Positions 1 through 11,499 of a DNA stretch of 64,000 nucleotides are shown here, in pieces. Within the stretch, counting starts at the first letter, position 1; the number at the start of each line of letters is the position of its first letter. The notes beneath the pieces were generated by a model. It ran no database searches and had not been told where the DNA came from. It saw only the letters and a program-made list of their open reading frames with translations. Position numbers and translations under genes: made by a program. This DNA is from Antilocapra americana (lineage: Eukaryota; Chordata; Mammalia; Artiodactyla; Antilocapridae), in contig ML662466.1 in assembly GCA_007570785.1 (NCBI GenBank), forward strand, positions 1,436,938 through 1,500,937. The letters run 5' to 3'.

Positions 1-522
1 TGGTGTCAATTTCTTGCCCATTTCCTCCCTATCATTTTTCAGCTCATGTTACTGAAGTTGGAATTAGATTTCATGTGCATTTTGCTTTTCACTCTTCTTT
101 GCTCTGTACTTTCTGAACATTTTATTATAAATATTTCCAAACATGTCACAGAATTGAAAAATTTTCCTAGCTAATGAAGAATTCTACCTTAATTCTACTG
201 TAACCATTTTACACTATTTTCTTTGTCACATATCTAACCATTTTTCTATCCCTCTTTCTATGGATAAATCCATCTTATTACATGGTGCATTTTGTGATAA
301 TTTGCAGAGATCAGTATGCAACTTCATAAGTTTTTCAGAAAGCCTACATTAAATAGTGAGCTATGTTTGTTACAGCAGTTTTCTTTAAAATATAAACTTT
401 ACATACAATGAAATACACCAATCATTTTTTCTCAGACATGCTATTTTTCAGTTCAAATATAGTTGATTTAAAATGTTGTATATATTTTTGCTTTTCAACA
501 ATTTGATTCAGTTATATACATA

Positions 523-570
523 TATGTGTTATATATATATCTAGTGTGTGTTATGTGTGTGTGTGTGTAT
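523..570. repeat. TA/TG simple repeat
   Basis: Alternating TA then TG dinucleotides next to the SINE in old L1 copy A1. Equivalent tracts sit at 31975-32076 and 37206-37265 in the sister copies, so the tract belongs to the element. Confidence 0.85.
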
Positions 571-575
571 AAACA

Positions 576-707
576 TTTATTTATTTAATCTTTTTTATAA
601 GGCTACAATGTGCAGCATGTGTGATTATTTCCAAGACCTGAGATTGAACCTGCATCCCTTGCAATGGAAGTGTGGAGTCTTAAACACTGGACTGCCATGG
701 AAGTCTC
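576..707 (-). mobile_element. tRNA-Glu-type SINE (CHR/ART-like), antisense
   Basis: On the minus strand it begins with the diverged tRNA-derived head ('gagacttccatggcagtcc', compare 'acttccctggtggtcc' in better copies) and ends in an A-rich tail, seen on the plus strand as a TTTATTTATTTAA run. It lies at the same place in the old L1 3' end as the SINEs at 32080-32206 and 37098-37203. Confidence 0.65.
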
Positions 708-1090
708 ATATATATTATTTTCCATTACAATTTATAACTGGATACTGAATATAGCTCTGTATGCTCTACAGTAGTAACTTGTCTATCCATTCCATATACT
801 CTAGTTTATATATATTAACCTGAATCTCTTACTCCATCCCTCCCCTTATTGTCTCTGCCCTTGGAAGCCTCAAGTCTGATCTTTATGTCCATGAGTGTTT
901 TTTATTTAATAAATATATTCATTTTTATCTTATGTTAGATTCCACATTTAAGTGATATCATTTGGTATTTGTCTTTATTTGTCTGATGCACTTCACTTAG
1001 TCTGATCATCTCTAGGTCCATGCATGTTTCCTCAAACGGACTTATTGTTTGGCATAGTATATCCATTTTGAGGCTGTATTAGAAGTTTAC

Positions 1091-1110
1091 ATATATATAT
1101 ATATATATAT
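1091..1110. repeat. (TA)n microsatellite
   Basis: Ten TA units between old L1 copy A1 and the following BovB fragment. Confidence 0.9.
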
Positions 1111-1411
1111 CAGTCAGTTCAGTTCAACTGTATAGTCGAGTCTGACTCTTTACAACCCCATGGATTGTAAGACTCCAGGCTTCCTTGTCCATCACCAACT
1201 CCAGGAGCCTCCATTGAGTGTGTGATGCTATCCAACCATATCATCCTCTGTTATCCACTTCTGTTCCTGCCTGCAATCTTTCCCAGTTCTTCACATTCAG
1301 GTGACCAAAGTGTTGGAGTTTCAGCTTCAGCATCAGTTCTTCCAATGAATATTCAGGAATGATTTACTTTAGGATTGACTTGTTGATCTCCTTGAAGTCC
1401 AATGGACTCTC
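1111..1411 (-). mobile_element. BovB 3'-end fragment, antisense
   Basis: Starts with the BovB 3' terminus signature on the plus strand ('cagttcagttcaactg', diverged) and runs about 300 bases into the C-terminal end of the reverse-transcriptase frame. 5'-truncated and diverged; not coding. Confidence 0.8.
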
Positions 1412-1470
1412 TTATGAATGTAATGTATAAACTTCAGGCGTATTATTTACATGTTGTAAATGATACTTTC

Positions 1471-1607
1471 ATGCATTGGGGAAGGAAGTGGTAACCTACT
1501 CCAGTGTTCCTGCCTAGAGAATCCCAGGGATGGGGGAGCCTGGTGGGCTGTCCTCTGTGGGGTCGCAGAGAGCCAGATATGATTGAAGTGACTTACCAGC
1601 AGCAGCA
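1471..1607 (+). mobile_element. Bov-A SINE monomer (part of Bov-A2)
   Basis: Matches the second monomer of a Bov-A2 SINE: 'atgcattgggg' head, 'tcccagggatgggggagcc' core and an AGC-repeat tail. Bov-A units derive from the 3' end of BovB. Only one of the two monomers is seen, so the copy is partial. About 60 unassigned bases separate it from the BovB piece upstream. Confidence 0.8.
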
Positions 1608-3687
1608 AATGATATACATTTTATTGTGTTGGTTTTGCCATACATTGACATGAAATCGCCATGGGTATGCATTGGCTCCCCCTCCAGAACCCACCTCCCT
1701 CCTCCCTCCAGATTTGATCCCCCTGGGTCGTCTCACTGCACCAGCCTCGAGCATCAAACCTGGGCTGGCGATTGAGTTCATATATGATAATTAACATGTT
1801 TCAATGTCATTCTCCCATATCATCCCATCCTTGCCCTCTTCCACAGAGTCCACGAGACTGTTCTATACATCTGAGATTCTTTTTCTGTCTCACATGCAGG
1901 GTTCTCATTACCATCTTTCTAAATTCCATACATATGCGTTAGTATACTGTATTTTTGTTTTTTCTTCTGGCTTACTTTACTTTGGATAATAGGCTCCAGT
2001 TCTGTCCACCTGAGTAGAACTGATTCAAATGATTTTTTTTCTTTTTAATGCTGAGTAATATTCCATTGTGTATATGTACGAAAGCTTTCTTATCCATTCG
2101 TCAGTTGATGGGCATCTAGGTTGCTTCCGTGTCCTGGCTATTGTAAACAATGCAGCGATGAACATTGGGGAACATGTGTCTCTTACAATTCTGGTTTCCT
2201 CAGTGTTAATGCCCAGCAGTTGGATTGATGGTTAATATGGCAGTTCTATTTTCAGATTTTTAAGGAATCTCCACACTGTTCTCCATAGTGGCTGTACTAG
2301 TTTGCATTCCCACCAACAGTGTAAGAGGGTTTCCTTTTCTCCACATCCTCTCCAGCATTTGTTGCTTGTAGACTTTTGGATGGTAGCCATTCTGACTGGT
2401 GTAAAGTGGTACCTCATTGTGTTTTTGATTTGCATTTCTCTGATAATGAGCGATGTTGAGCGTTTTTTCAGGTGTTTGTTATCCACTTGTATGTCTTCTT
2501 TGGAGAACTGTCTGTTACGTTCTTTGGCCCACCTTTTGATTGGGCCATTTATTTTGCTGGAATGGAGCTGCAGGAGTTGTTTGAATATTTTTGAGATTAA
2601 TAGTTTGTCCGTTGCTTCACTGGTTATTATTTTCTCCCATTCTGAAGACTGCCTTTTCACCTTGCTTATAGTTTCCTTTGTTGTGCAGAAGCTTTTAATT
2701 TTAATTAGGTCCCATTTGTTTATTTGTGCTTTTATTTCCCATATTCTGGGAGGTGGGTCATAGAGGATCCTGCTTTGATTTATGTCAGAGAGTGTTTTGC
2801 CTATGTTATCCTCCTGGAGTTTTACAGTTTCTAGTCTTATGATTCGATCTTTGATACATTTTGAGTTTATTTTTGTGTATGGTGTTGGAAAGTGTTCTAG
2901 TTTCATTCTTTTACAAGTGGCTGCCCAGTTTTCCAAGCATCACTTGTTGAAGAGATTGTCTTTTTTCCCTTGTAAATTCCTGCCTCCTTTGTCAAAGATA
3001 AGATGTCCATAGAGGTGTGGATTTATCTCTGGGCTTTCTATTTTGTTCCATTGATCTATATTTCTGTCTTTGTGCCAGTACCATACTGTCTTGATGACTG
3101 TGGATTTGTAGTAGGACCTAAAGTCAGGCAGGTTGATTCCTCCATTTGCATTCTTCTTTCTCAAGATTACTTTGGCTATACGAGGTTTTTTGTCTTTCCA
3201 TACAAATTGTGAAATTATTTGTTCTAATTCTCTGAAAAAGACTTCTGGTAGCTCGATAGGAATTGCATAGAATCTATAGATTGCTGTGGGTAGTATACTC
3301 TTTTTCACTATATTGATTCTTCCAATCCATGAACACTGTGTATTTCTCCATTTCTTTGAGTCCTCTTTGATTTCTTTCATCAGTGTTTTATAGTTTTCTA
3401 TATATAAGTCTTTTGTTTCTTTAGGTAAAAATGCTCCTAAGTATTTTATTCTTTTTATTTCAATGGTGAATGGAATTGTTTCCTTAATTTCTCTTTCTGT
3501 TTTCTCATTGTTAGTATATAGGAACGTTCAGGGATTTCTGTGTGTTGATTTTGTGGGCTGAAACTTTACTATATTCACTGATTAGCTGTAGTAATTTTCT
3601 GGCAGAGTCTTAAGGGTTTTCTATGTAGAGGATCATGTCATCTGCAAACAGTGAGTGTTTTACTTCTTCTTTTCCAATCTGGATCCC

Positions 3688-3787
3688 NNNNNNNNNNNNN
3701 NNNNNNNNNNNNNNNNNNNNNNNNNNNNNNNNNNNNNNNNNNNNNNNNNNNNNNNNNNNNNNNNNNNNNNNNNNNNNNNNNNNNNNN
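3688..3787. other. Assembly gap (100 N)
   Basis: Exactly 100 unknown bases, the usual placeholder for a gap of unknown size. It falls at the expected poly(A) end of the nested L1 fragment, so a long A/T run probably broke the assembly. Confidence 0.97.
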
Positions 3788-4394
3788 AGCATCAGCCCTG
3801 GGCTGGTGATTGATTTCACATACGATAATAAACATGTTTCAATGCCATTCTCCCATATCACCTCACCCTTGCCCTCTTGCAGAGAGTCCATGAGACTGTT
3901 CTATACATTTGTGTTTCTTTTGCTGTCTTGCATGTGTGTTTCTCATTACCATCTTTCTAAATTCCATATATATACATTAGTATACTGTATTTTTTGCTTT
4001 TCCTTCTGGCTTACTTCACTCTGGATATTAGGCTCAGCCACTACGGAAAACAGTGTGGAGATTCCTTTAAAAAACTGCAAATAGAACTGCCATATGACCC
4101 AGCAATCCCACCGCTGGGCATACACAACGAGGAAACCAGAATTGAAAGAGACACGTTTTCCCCAATGTTCATCGCTGCATTGTTTACAATAGCCAGGATA
4201 TGGAAGCAACCTAGATTCCCATCAACTGACGAATGGATAAAAAAGCTGTGGTACACATACACAATGGAATATTACTCAGCATTAAAAAAAAATCATTTGA
4301 AGCAGTTCTACTCAGGTGGACAGAACTGGAGCCTGTTATCCAGAGTGAAATAAGCCAGAAGGAAAAACAATATAGTATACTAACGCATATATAT
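3788..4394 (-). mobile_element. Nested L1 3' end with 5' inversion, inside L1-1 ORF2
   Basis: Bases 3788-4035 are antisense L1 3' UTR. From 4036 the sequence flips to sense-strand L1 (end of ORF2 and start of the 3' UTR) up to about 4394. Host L1-1 then resumes exactly where it stopped before the gap. GGATCCC occurs at both host edges (3681-3687 and 4395-4401), which fits a short TSD, although part of the right copy could belong to the insert. Bases 3962-4035 and 4329-4397 are inverted copies of the same ~70 bases. This arrangement is the known product of twin-primed L1 insertion. Confidence 0.75.
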
Positions 4395-6506
4395 GGATCC
4401 CTTATATTTCTTTTTGTGCTCTGAATGCTGTGGCCAAGACTTCCAACACTATGTTGAATAGTAGTGGTGATAGTGGGCACCCTTGTCTTGTTCCTGACTT
4501 AAGGGCAAATGCTTTCAGTTTTTCACCATTGAAGATAAAGTTTGCTGAGGGTTTGTCATATATAGCTTTTATTATGTTGAAGTATGTTCCTTTTATTCCT
4601 GCTTTTTGGAGGATTTTTATCATAAATGGATGTTGAGTTTTGTCAAAGGCTTTCTCTGCATCTATTGAGATAATCATGTGGTTTTTATTTTTCAGTTTGT
4701 TAATGTGGTGTATTACATTGATTAATTTGCAAGTATTGAAGAATCATTGCATCCCTGGGATAAAGCCTACTTGATCATGATGTATGATCTTTTTACTGTG
4801 TTGTTGGATTCTATTTGCTAGAATTTTGTTAAGGATTTTTGCATCTATGTTCATCAGTGGTATTGGCCTGTAGTTTTCTTTCTTTGTGGCATCTTTGTCG
4901 GGTTTTGGAATTAGGGTGATGATGGCCTCATAGAATGAGTTTGGAAGTTTACCTCCCTCTGCAATTTTCTGGAAGAGTTTGAGTAGAATAGGTGTTAGCT
5001 CTTCTCTAAATTTTTGGTAGAATTCAGCTGTGAAGCCATCTGGTCCTGGGCTTTTGTTTTTTGGAAGGTTTCTGATTATGGTTTCAATTTCCGTGCTTGT
5101 GATGGGTCTATTAATATTATCTATCTCTTCCTGGTTTGGTCTTGGAAAGTTGTACTTTTCTAGGAATTTTGCCATTTCTTCCAAGTTGTCAAGTTTATTT
5201 GCATGTAATTGCTGATAGTAGTCTCTTATGATCCTTTGTATTTCTGTGTTTTCTGTTGTGATGTCTCCGTTTTCACTTCTAATTTTGTTGATTTGATTCT
5301 TCTCCCTTTGTTTCTTGATGAGTCTGGCTAATGGTTTGTCAATTTTATTTATCTTCTCAAAGAACCAGCTTTTGCTTTGTTGCTTTTTGCTAAGATCTCT
5401 TTGGTTTCCTTTGCATTTATTTCTGCCGTTATCTTTAAGATTTCTTTCATTCTACTAACCCTGGGCTTCTGCATTTCTTCCTTTTCTAGTTGCTTTAGGT
5501 GTAAAGTTAGGTTATTTATATGACTTTTTTCTTGTTTCCTGAGGTGAGATTGTATTGCTATGAACTTTCCTCTCAGCACTGCTTTTACAGTGTCCCATAG
5601 GTTTTGGGTTGTTGTGTTTTCATTTTCATTCATTTCTATGCATGTTTTGATTTCTTTTTTGATTTCTTCTGTGATTCGTTGGTTATTCAGCAGTGTATTG
5701 TTGAGCCTCCACATGTTGGAATTTTTAAATGCTTTTCTCCTGTAATTGACATCTAATCTCACTGTATTGTGGTCAGAAAAGATGCTTGGAACGATTTCAA
5801 ATTTTTTGAATTTACCAAAGCTAGACTTATGGCCCAGGATGTGATCTATCCTGGAGAAGGCCCCGTGTGCGCTTGAGGAAAAGGTGAAATTCATTGTTTC
5901 AGGGCAGAATGTCCTATAGATATCAATTAGGTCTAACTTGTCTAGTGTATCATTTAAAGTTTGAGTTTGCTTGTTAATTTTCTGTTTGATTGATCTATCC
6001 TTTGGTGTGAGTGGAGTATTAAAGTCTCCCACTATTATTGTGTTATTGTTAATTTCCCCTTTCATACCTGTTAGCATTTGCCTTACATACTGTGGTGCAC
6101 CTATATTGGGGGCATATATATTTATAATTGTTATTTCTTCTTCTTGGATTGATCCTTTGATTATTATGTAATGTCCATCTTTATCTCTTTTCACAGCCTT
6201 TATTTTAAAGTTTAATTTATCTGATATGAATATTGCCACTCCTGTTTTCTTTTGGTCTTTATTTGCATGGAGTATCTTTTTCCAGCTTTTAACTTTCAGT
6301 CTATATGTGTCCCTAGGTTTGAGGTGGGTCTCTTGTAGACAACATATACAGGGGTCTTGTTTTTGCATCCAATTGGCCAATCATTGTCGTTTGGTCAGGG
6401 CATACAACCCATTTTCATATAAGGTAATTATTGATAAGTATTATCCCATTGCCGTTTACTTTATTATTTTGGGTTCAAGGTTATAAACCCTATCCGTGTT
6501 TCCTGT

Positions 6507-7433
6507 CTAGAGAAGATCCTTTAGCATTTGTTGGAGCGCTGGTTTGGTGTTGCTGAATTCTCTCAGCTTTTGCTTGTCTGTAAAGCTTTTGAGTTCTCCT
6601 TCAAATTTGAATGAGATCCTTGCAGGGTACAATGATCAGTGCTGTAGATTATTTTCTTTCATGACTCTAAGTACGTTCTGCCATTCCTTTCTGGCCTGAA
6701 GTGTCTCTATTGAGAGATCAGCTGTTATCTTTATGGGATTTCCCTTGTGAGTTATTTGTTGTTTTTCCCTTGCAGCTTTTAATATTTGCTCTTTGAGTTT
6801 GATATTTGTTAATTTGATTAATATCTGTCTTGGAGTGTTTCACTTTGGGTTCATCCTGTTTGGGACTCTCTGGGTTTCTTGGACTTGAGTGATTATTTCC
6901 TTTCCTAATTTAGGGAAATCTTCAACTATTATCTCCTCAAGAATTTTCTGATGGTATTTCTTTTTGTCTTCTTCTTCTGGGACTCCTATGATTCGAATGT
7001 TTGTGAGTTTAGCATTGTTCCAGAGGTCTCTGGGATTGTCCTCATTTCTTTTAATTCTTTTTTCATTTTTCCTCTCTGTTTCATTTATTTCTACCATTCT
7101 ATCTTCTACCTCACTTATCCTGTCTTCTATCTCTGTTATTCTACTGTTAGTTCCCTCTAGGGCTTTTTTTATCTTATTTATTGCATTATTCATTGTATTT
7201 TGACTTTTTTTCATTTCTTCTAGGTCTCTGGTAAACCTTTCTTGCATCTTCTCAATCCTTGTCTGCAGGGTATTGAACTGTAAATCCAGTTTGTTTTCCA
7301 GATTTTGGGTCATTTTCACTATCAATATTCAGAATTCTTTATCAGGTAGATTTCTTATCTCCTCCTCTTTTGTTTGATCTGGAGGACATTTATCCTGTTC
7401 CTTTACATGTTGGGTATTTCTCTGCCTTTTCAT
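6507..7433 (-). pseudogene. L1-1 ORF1 remnant (RNA-binding coiled-coil protein)
   Basis: ORF1p coats L1 RNA as a trimer. The longest open piece (7325-6840, 161 codons) holds the coiled-coil, rich in 'ITEIEDRISEVEDRM'-type heptads, followed by the start of the RNA-binding core. The start at 7433 is by analogy with the ATG at 61420 in L1-2, where the frame opens MKRQRNTQQ. A stop between 7433 and 7325 and frame loss after 6840 break it. Confidence 0.8.
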
Positions 7434-10180
7434 CTTGTTTATCTTTCTGTGTTATCCCTTTGTTGTGGAGGTTCCTCACTATGGGTGGGGTTGGATGTGT
7501 GGTTTGTCAGTTTCCTGGTTGGGAAAGCTTGTGTGGTGTTCTGGTGGGTGGATCTGGGTTTCCTCACTCTAACGAGCAATGAAGTGTCCAGCAAATAATT
7601 TTGAGATGTCTGTGGGCTTGGTGTGACCTTGGGCAGCCTGTGTATTGAAGCTCCAGGCTACATTCCTGTGTTTCTGGAGAATTTGCTTGGTATATCTTAC
7701 TCTGGAGCTTGTTGGCCCTTGGGTGTGCTTGATTTCAGTTTAGGTATTGTGGCATTTGATGAGCTCCTATTGATTAATTAACTCCTGGATCCAGGAATTC
7801 TCTGAAATTCTCAGGATCTGGGCTTAGCCTCCTGTCCTCCAGTAGCCTCAGGACTCCTCCATCTATGTAGTAATGATGGTGAAACGTCTTGTTTAATGAT
7901 GAGAAGTTTCTCCACAGTGAGGGACACCCAGACAGGTACACAGAGTTACATGGCATGGAGCAGAGGGAGGAGAGAGATAGAGGTGAACATAAGGAGAAGA
8001 GAGGAATCAGATGGTGAGAGTCAAGTGGCCAGTGATCACTTCCCTGTGTGCTCTCCCAGCCTGGATCCCTCAGAGATGTTCACAGAGTTATACCAAAAGG
8101 AGAAGAGGGAGGAAGGAGACAAAAGTGGCCAGAGAGAGAAAAGAGGGAATCAGATGGACAGAGACAGACCCAGTAAGTGATCAGTTATCTCAGTGGTCTC
8201 CACAACGCGTAACACTTAAAAAGATTCCCAGAGCTGGGTAGAGAAGATAAGGGGGAGGAGGATGATAGAGGTGACTTGGTGGGGGAAAGAAAAAAAAAAG
8301 AGAGAGTCAAAAATAGGGAGAAAGCAGTCAAGCCAGTGATCTCATTCCCAAGTAACAATGGGCACTGAAGCTTGGATTCTTAAAGATACAAAGTTGACAC
8401 CAAATACTAAGGAGCAAAGATTAAAAATCTAGAGTAAAGATTGGATTCTCAAAAATACATTTACATTAAAAAGAAAGAAAGAAAGAAAAATAAAGAATAA
8501 AATAAAATAAGAAATAAAAAAAATAATTAAAAATAATAAAGGGAAAAAGAGGAGCTATAAAAGGAAAGAAAAGAAATAAAAATTAAAAAATGGATAATAA
8601 AATAAGGGAGAAAGAGGAGATTAAAAAAAGAAAATAAAAATAAAGAGAAAAGATAACGGGGTTATAGGAGACTTAAAAATTAAAAAAAATAAAAATTTAA
8701 AAGTAAAAATAAAAAATATAGTATAAAAAAGTTTTAAAAATTTAAAAGATGATCCTAGTAAAATTATATCTAATGCTTTCTTTGATGCTGTTGCGTACAC
8801 TGAGGGGTCAGTTCATTTTCAGATAGTTCCTTGTTCCTGCTTGTACTTCTCATGGTCTATAGACTCCTTTCTATGTAGTCTGTTTTAACTACAGGGTTTT
8901 AATCTGTTGCTCCTGTCTGTTCCAAAGTGGTTTCCTCTGCTTATTTTAGCATCTTCTGTTTTCTGGTCTCTTCAGTGTCTATTCAGCACTCTGGGGTTTT
9001 TCCCCGCTCCTGGCAAGTGTGCTTTCCCTGCCCTTTCTGCTCAGGCTCTCTGTTGCTCCGCTGCCAGGAACAGCCTGAGGTGGCGGTTGAGGCTGCTTGC
9101 ACTTCCCAGGGCCGAGCTGCCTGGCGTGGTTGGGGGGCTTCTCTCCAGTGTGAGGTGACCACTGCGGCTGCCTGCCTTTCACAGGGCCGAGCCCCCCGGT
9201 GTGGTTGGGGGTTGCAACTTCTCCCCTCCCCCTGCCCAGCTGCTCAGTTTTCTCAGTGTGCAACGGGGCGCACCTTCTCAGGTGTGTGGAGCACTGATCT
9301 CTGGCGGCGTCCATCCAGAATCCCAAGAAGTCTTGGTTAGCTCCTAATTTTGCCCGTGGTTTGGCAGCAGAAGCCTCGCCCAGGCCGAATTGTTCCTACT
9401 GCTCTCCAGCAGGGGCTGGGCAGCTCCGCAGCCAGCAACTGCCCAGCTCCTCCTGGCTGCCCCACCTCACGCAGTGGACTGACTGCGCTGCTCATTGTTC
9501 TGTGGGCAGGCCTGGCAATTGCTCTTCCGAGGGAAAGCTACTCCGAAGTATAGATTGCTATCTCCGGTTAGCTCTCTTAGGTTGCCCCAGGGCATGCAGC
9601 CCTTTGTTCTGTGCGCCGTCCTGGCAGGGGCTCTTCCAAGGGAAAGCTGTCCCGCAGTCTAGGTTGCTATCTCTGGTTAGCTCCCTCAGGCTGCCCTGGT
9701 GCGTTCAGTCCCAGTCCTCTCCCAAAGCACGCGGCCAGCCCCTCCCTGAGCAGTCTGCGCTGGCTAATGGGGGATGGGGCACCCAGGCTGCCACTCTGCT
9801 GGGAGTTGCAGTTAGAGACATAATCTGGGGGGCTTAATTATTTTTCTGTTTTTATTCCCGGTAATTTTGCCCTCTGAGATTCGCCACAGATCCGCTGGGG
9901 AGAATGTTTCCTGGTGTTCAGAAACCTCTTTCTTTTTTGAGACCCCCTGCCCAGGACAGCTCTCCATCCCTAACTCTTTGCCTCTCTCTTTACTTTTTTT
10001 TTTTTTTGTCCTACCTTATTTCGTCAGCAATGGGCTGCCTTTCTGGATGCCTGATGTCCTCTGCCAGCATTCGGATGTTGTTTTATGGAGTTTGCTCAGA
10101 TTTTAATGTTCTTTTGGTGTATTTATTTGGGAGAAAGTGGTCTCCCTGTCCTATTCCTCCACCATCTTAGTTCCCCCCTC
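7434..10180 (-). promoter_or_regulatory. L1-1 5' UTR / internal promoter region
   Basis: About 2.7 kb upstream of ORF1 on the minus strand, shared with 61421-63513 (L1-2) and, shortened, 58798-60757 (L1-3). From the 5' end it holds a YY1-like AAGATGG motif (10162-10168), a GC-rich CpG-containing part (about 9000-9850), an A-rich block on the plus strand (8463-8760), then a unique-looking segment next to ORF1. Promoter function is inferred from the position; L1 5' UTRs carry internal promoters. Confidence 0.6.
8463..8760. repeat. A-rich low-complexity block in L1-1 5' UTR
   Basis: Almost only A, G and some T on the plus strand (AAAG and AAAAT units). Similar blocks stand at the same relative place in L1-3 (59100-59370) and L1-2 (62450-62790), so the block is an inherited part of the L1 5' UTR. 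Confidence 0.8.
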
Positions 10181-10185
10181 CTCCA

Positions 10186-10516
10186 CATCATTTTTTCAGC
10201 TAATATCTTTAAATATGAAATTATACTTCATGTGCATTTTGGTTTTCATTGTTCTTGACACTATACTTTCCCCCAACTCTTTATTATAAAAATTTCCAAA
10301 CATTTAATGAGGTTGAGAGGTTTCCTAGCTAATACACAAAGATATCCCTCCTAGATTCTACTGTAACTATTTTAGAATGCTTTCATTTTTATGTATCTAT
10401 CCATTTGTCCATACCAGTATCCATCCATCAATCCATCTTATTCCTCGTGTGTTTTGTGATAAATTGAAGACATCAGTATACACCTTGGTAAGAATTTCAG
10501 CAAGCCTTACATGAAA
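10186..10516 (-). mobile_element. Old L1 3'-tail segment, antisense (copy A2)
   Basis: Diverged match to bases 30-350 and to 30231-30449 plus 31641-31780. Directly follows the 5' end of L1-1 and is cut by a BovB at 10517. No reading frame. Confidence 0.55.
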
Positions 10517-10924
10517 TCTGTTCAATTCAGTTCAGTTGCTCAGTCTCATATGACTCTTTGTGCCTGCAGCACGCCAGGCCTCCCTGTCCAACACCAACTC
10601 CCAGAGCCCACTCTAACTCATGTCCATTCAGTCAGTGATGTCATCCAACCATCTCATCCTTGTCCCCTTCTCCTCATGCCCTCTATCTTTCCCAGTATCA
10701 GAGTTATTTCAAATGAGTCAGCTCTTTACATCAGGTGGTCAAAGTACTGGAGTTTCAGCTTCAATATCAGCCCTTCCAATGAACACCCAGGACTGATCTC
10801 TTTTAGGATGGACTGGTTGGATCTCCTTGCATTCCAAAGGACTCTCAAGAGTCTTCTCCAACACCACAGTTCAAAAGCATCAATTCTTCAGTGCTCAGCT
10901 TTCATTATAGTCCAACCCTCACAT
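10517..10924 (-). mobile_element. BovB 3'-end fragment, antisense
   Basis: Begins on the plus strand with the BovB 3' terminus ('ttcagttcagttgctcag') and extends about 400 bases into the end of the reverse-transcriptase frame. 5'-truncated. The following 10925-11147 shows nothing I can assign. Confidence 0.88.
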
Positions 10925-11147
10925 TTATTTTACTCATTTTACTAGACACATGAACAATATGCTTCAGGCTATATGTACTCCTGAAGCCTCAATGGCCTCA
11001 CTTTGCAAGGTGTTAACTAATCCCCATGATGGAAAGTATCTTACTTACAATAATTCTAATTATTCCATTTTTTTTTTCTGTTTGCTCCATGTATCTGTAA
11101 TTGTGTAGCTGGATTTATTTATAGTCGCATGAAGGCTTTTAAGTATG

Positions 11148-11480
11148 TGAGACAGTAAAAGAGACACAGGTATGTAGAACAGTCTTTGGACTATATGGGA
11201 GAGGACGAAGGTGGAATGATATAGGAGAATAGCATTGAAACATGCAAATTACCATATGTGAAATGAATTGCCAGCCCAGAATTGATGCATGATACAGGGC
11301 GCTTAAGGTTGGTACACTGGGATGACCCAGAGGGATGGAATTGGGAGGGAGGTGGGAGAGGGATTCTGGAAGGGGAACACATGTATACCCATGGTGGATT
11401 CATGTCAATGTATGGCAAAATCAACACAATAATGTAAAGGAAATGAATAAATAAATATATTAAATAATAATAATAATAAA
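11148..11480 (+). mobile_element. 5'-truncated L1 3' UTR, sense
   Basis: Sense-strand bovine-type L1 3' UTR, with 'gagacacag', 'ccagcccagaattgatgc' and 'atggtggattcatgtcaatg' landmarks, ending in an A-rich tail of AAAT and AAT repeats. Typical dead-on-arrival L1 insertion of about 330 bases. Confidence 0.85.
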
Positions 11481-11499
11481 CCCCTCATCTTTAAAAAAA

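Larger units (their letters stand above)
30..1110 (-). mobile_element. Old L1 3' end, antisense (copy A1)
   Basis: Degraded 3' end of an old L1, read on the minus strand. The same order of landmarks recurs near 10186-10516, 30231-32960 and, in the opposite orientation, 36714-38060: a long tail segment, a TG/TA-rich tract, a tRNA-type SINE, then the L1 3' UTR proper. No reading frame survives. The 3' boundary near base 30 is inferred from where the copies begin to resemble each other. The exact L1 subfamily is not recognised. The first ~30 bases are unassigned. Confidence 0.6.
1920..6455 (-). pseudogene. L1-1 ORF2 remnant (endonuclease / reverse transcriptase)
   Basis: Remnant of L1 ORF2p, the endonuclease plus reverse-transcriptase protein used for target-primed reverse transcription. 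An open piece at 6380-5349 (343 codons) covers most of the apurinic-type endonuclease domain, with 'IVGDFNTPL' and 'SRIDHILGH'-type motifs. Pieces at 5184-4744 ('[10 protein letters not shown]') and 4677-4402 ('[14 protein letters not shown]') are reverse-transcriptase palm and fingers, and 3380-2232 is the C-terminal region. The region corresponding to the intact start in L1-3 reads straight into a stop near 6450. An L1 insertion and a gap split the frame at 3688-4394. Intact ORF2 would be about 1,275 codons. Confidence 0.85.
1618..10180 (-). mobile_element. L1-1: long, defective bovine-type L1, antisense
   Basis: Near-complete L1 on the minus strand: 5' end near 10180, 5' UTR to 7434, ORF1 remnant 7433-6507, ORF2 remnant about 6455-1920 and a short 3' UTR to 1618. 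Without the nested insert and gap at 3688-4394 it is about 7.9 kb, close to a full-length ruminant L1. Both ORFs are interrupted, so it cannot mobilise itself. I see no convincing TSD: the left flank is the AGC tail of a Bov-A and the right flank an old L1. Confidence 0.85.

Noticed and set aside
2302..2763. Plus-strand frame of 153 codons, hydrophobic, membrane-protein-like; similar ones at 36159-36719, 49245-49613 and 54069-54488
   Set aside because: They are the antisense of L1 ORF2. A-rich L1 codons read backwards give Phe/Leu/Ser-rich frames, and they recur wherever an L1 C-terminus lies.
3610..3891. Open frames on both strands running through the N block
   Set aside because: They stay open only because the 100 unknown bases are read as unknown residues. 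Their ends are L1 sequence.
8927..9837. GC-richer plus-strand frames of 137 and 158 codons, at first sight exons
   Set aside because: They lie in the CpG-containing 5' UTR of L1-1 and recur in L1-2 and L1-3 at the same place. No splice context.
1618..10180. L1-1 as a potentially active L1
   Set aside because: Start of ORF2 reads into a stop, ORF1 is broken, and an insertion with a gap splits ORF2.
1600..10200. TSD of L1-1
   Set aside because: 'atacatttt' and 'acatcatttttt' at the two ends are too short and T-rich to be convincing.
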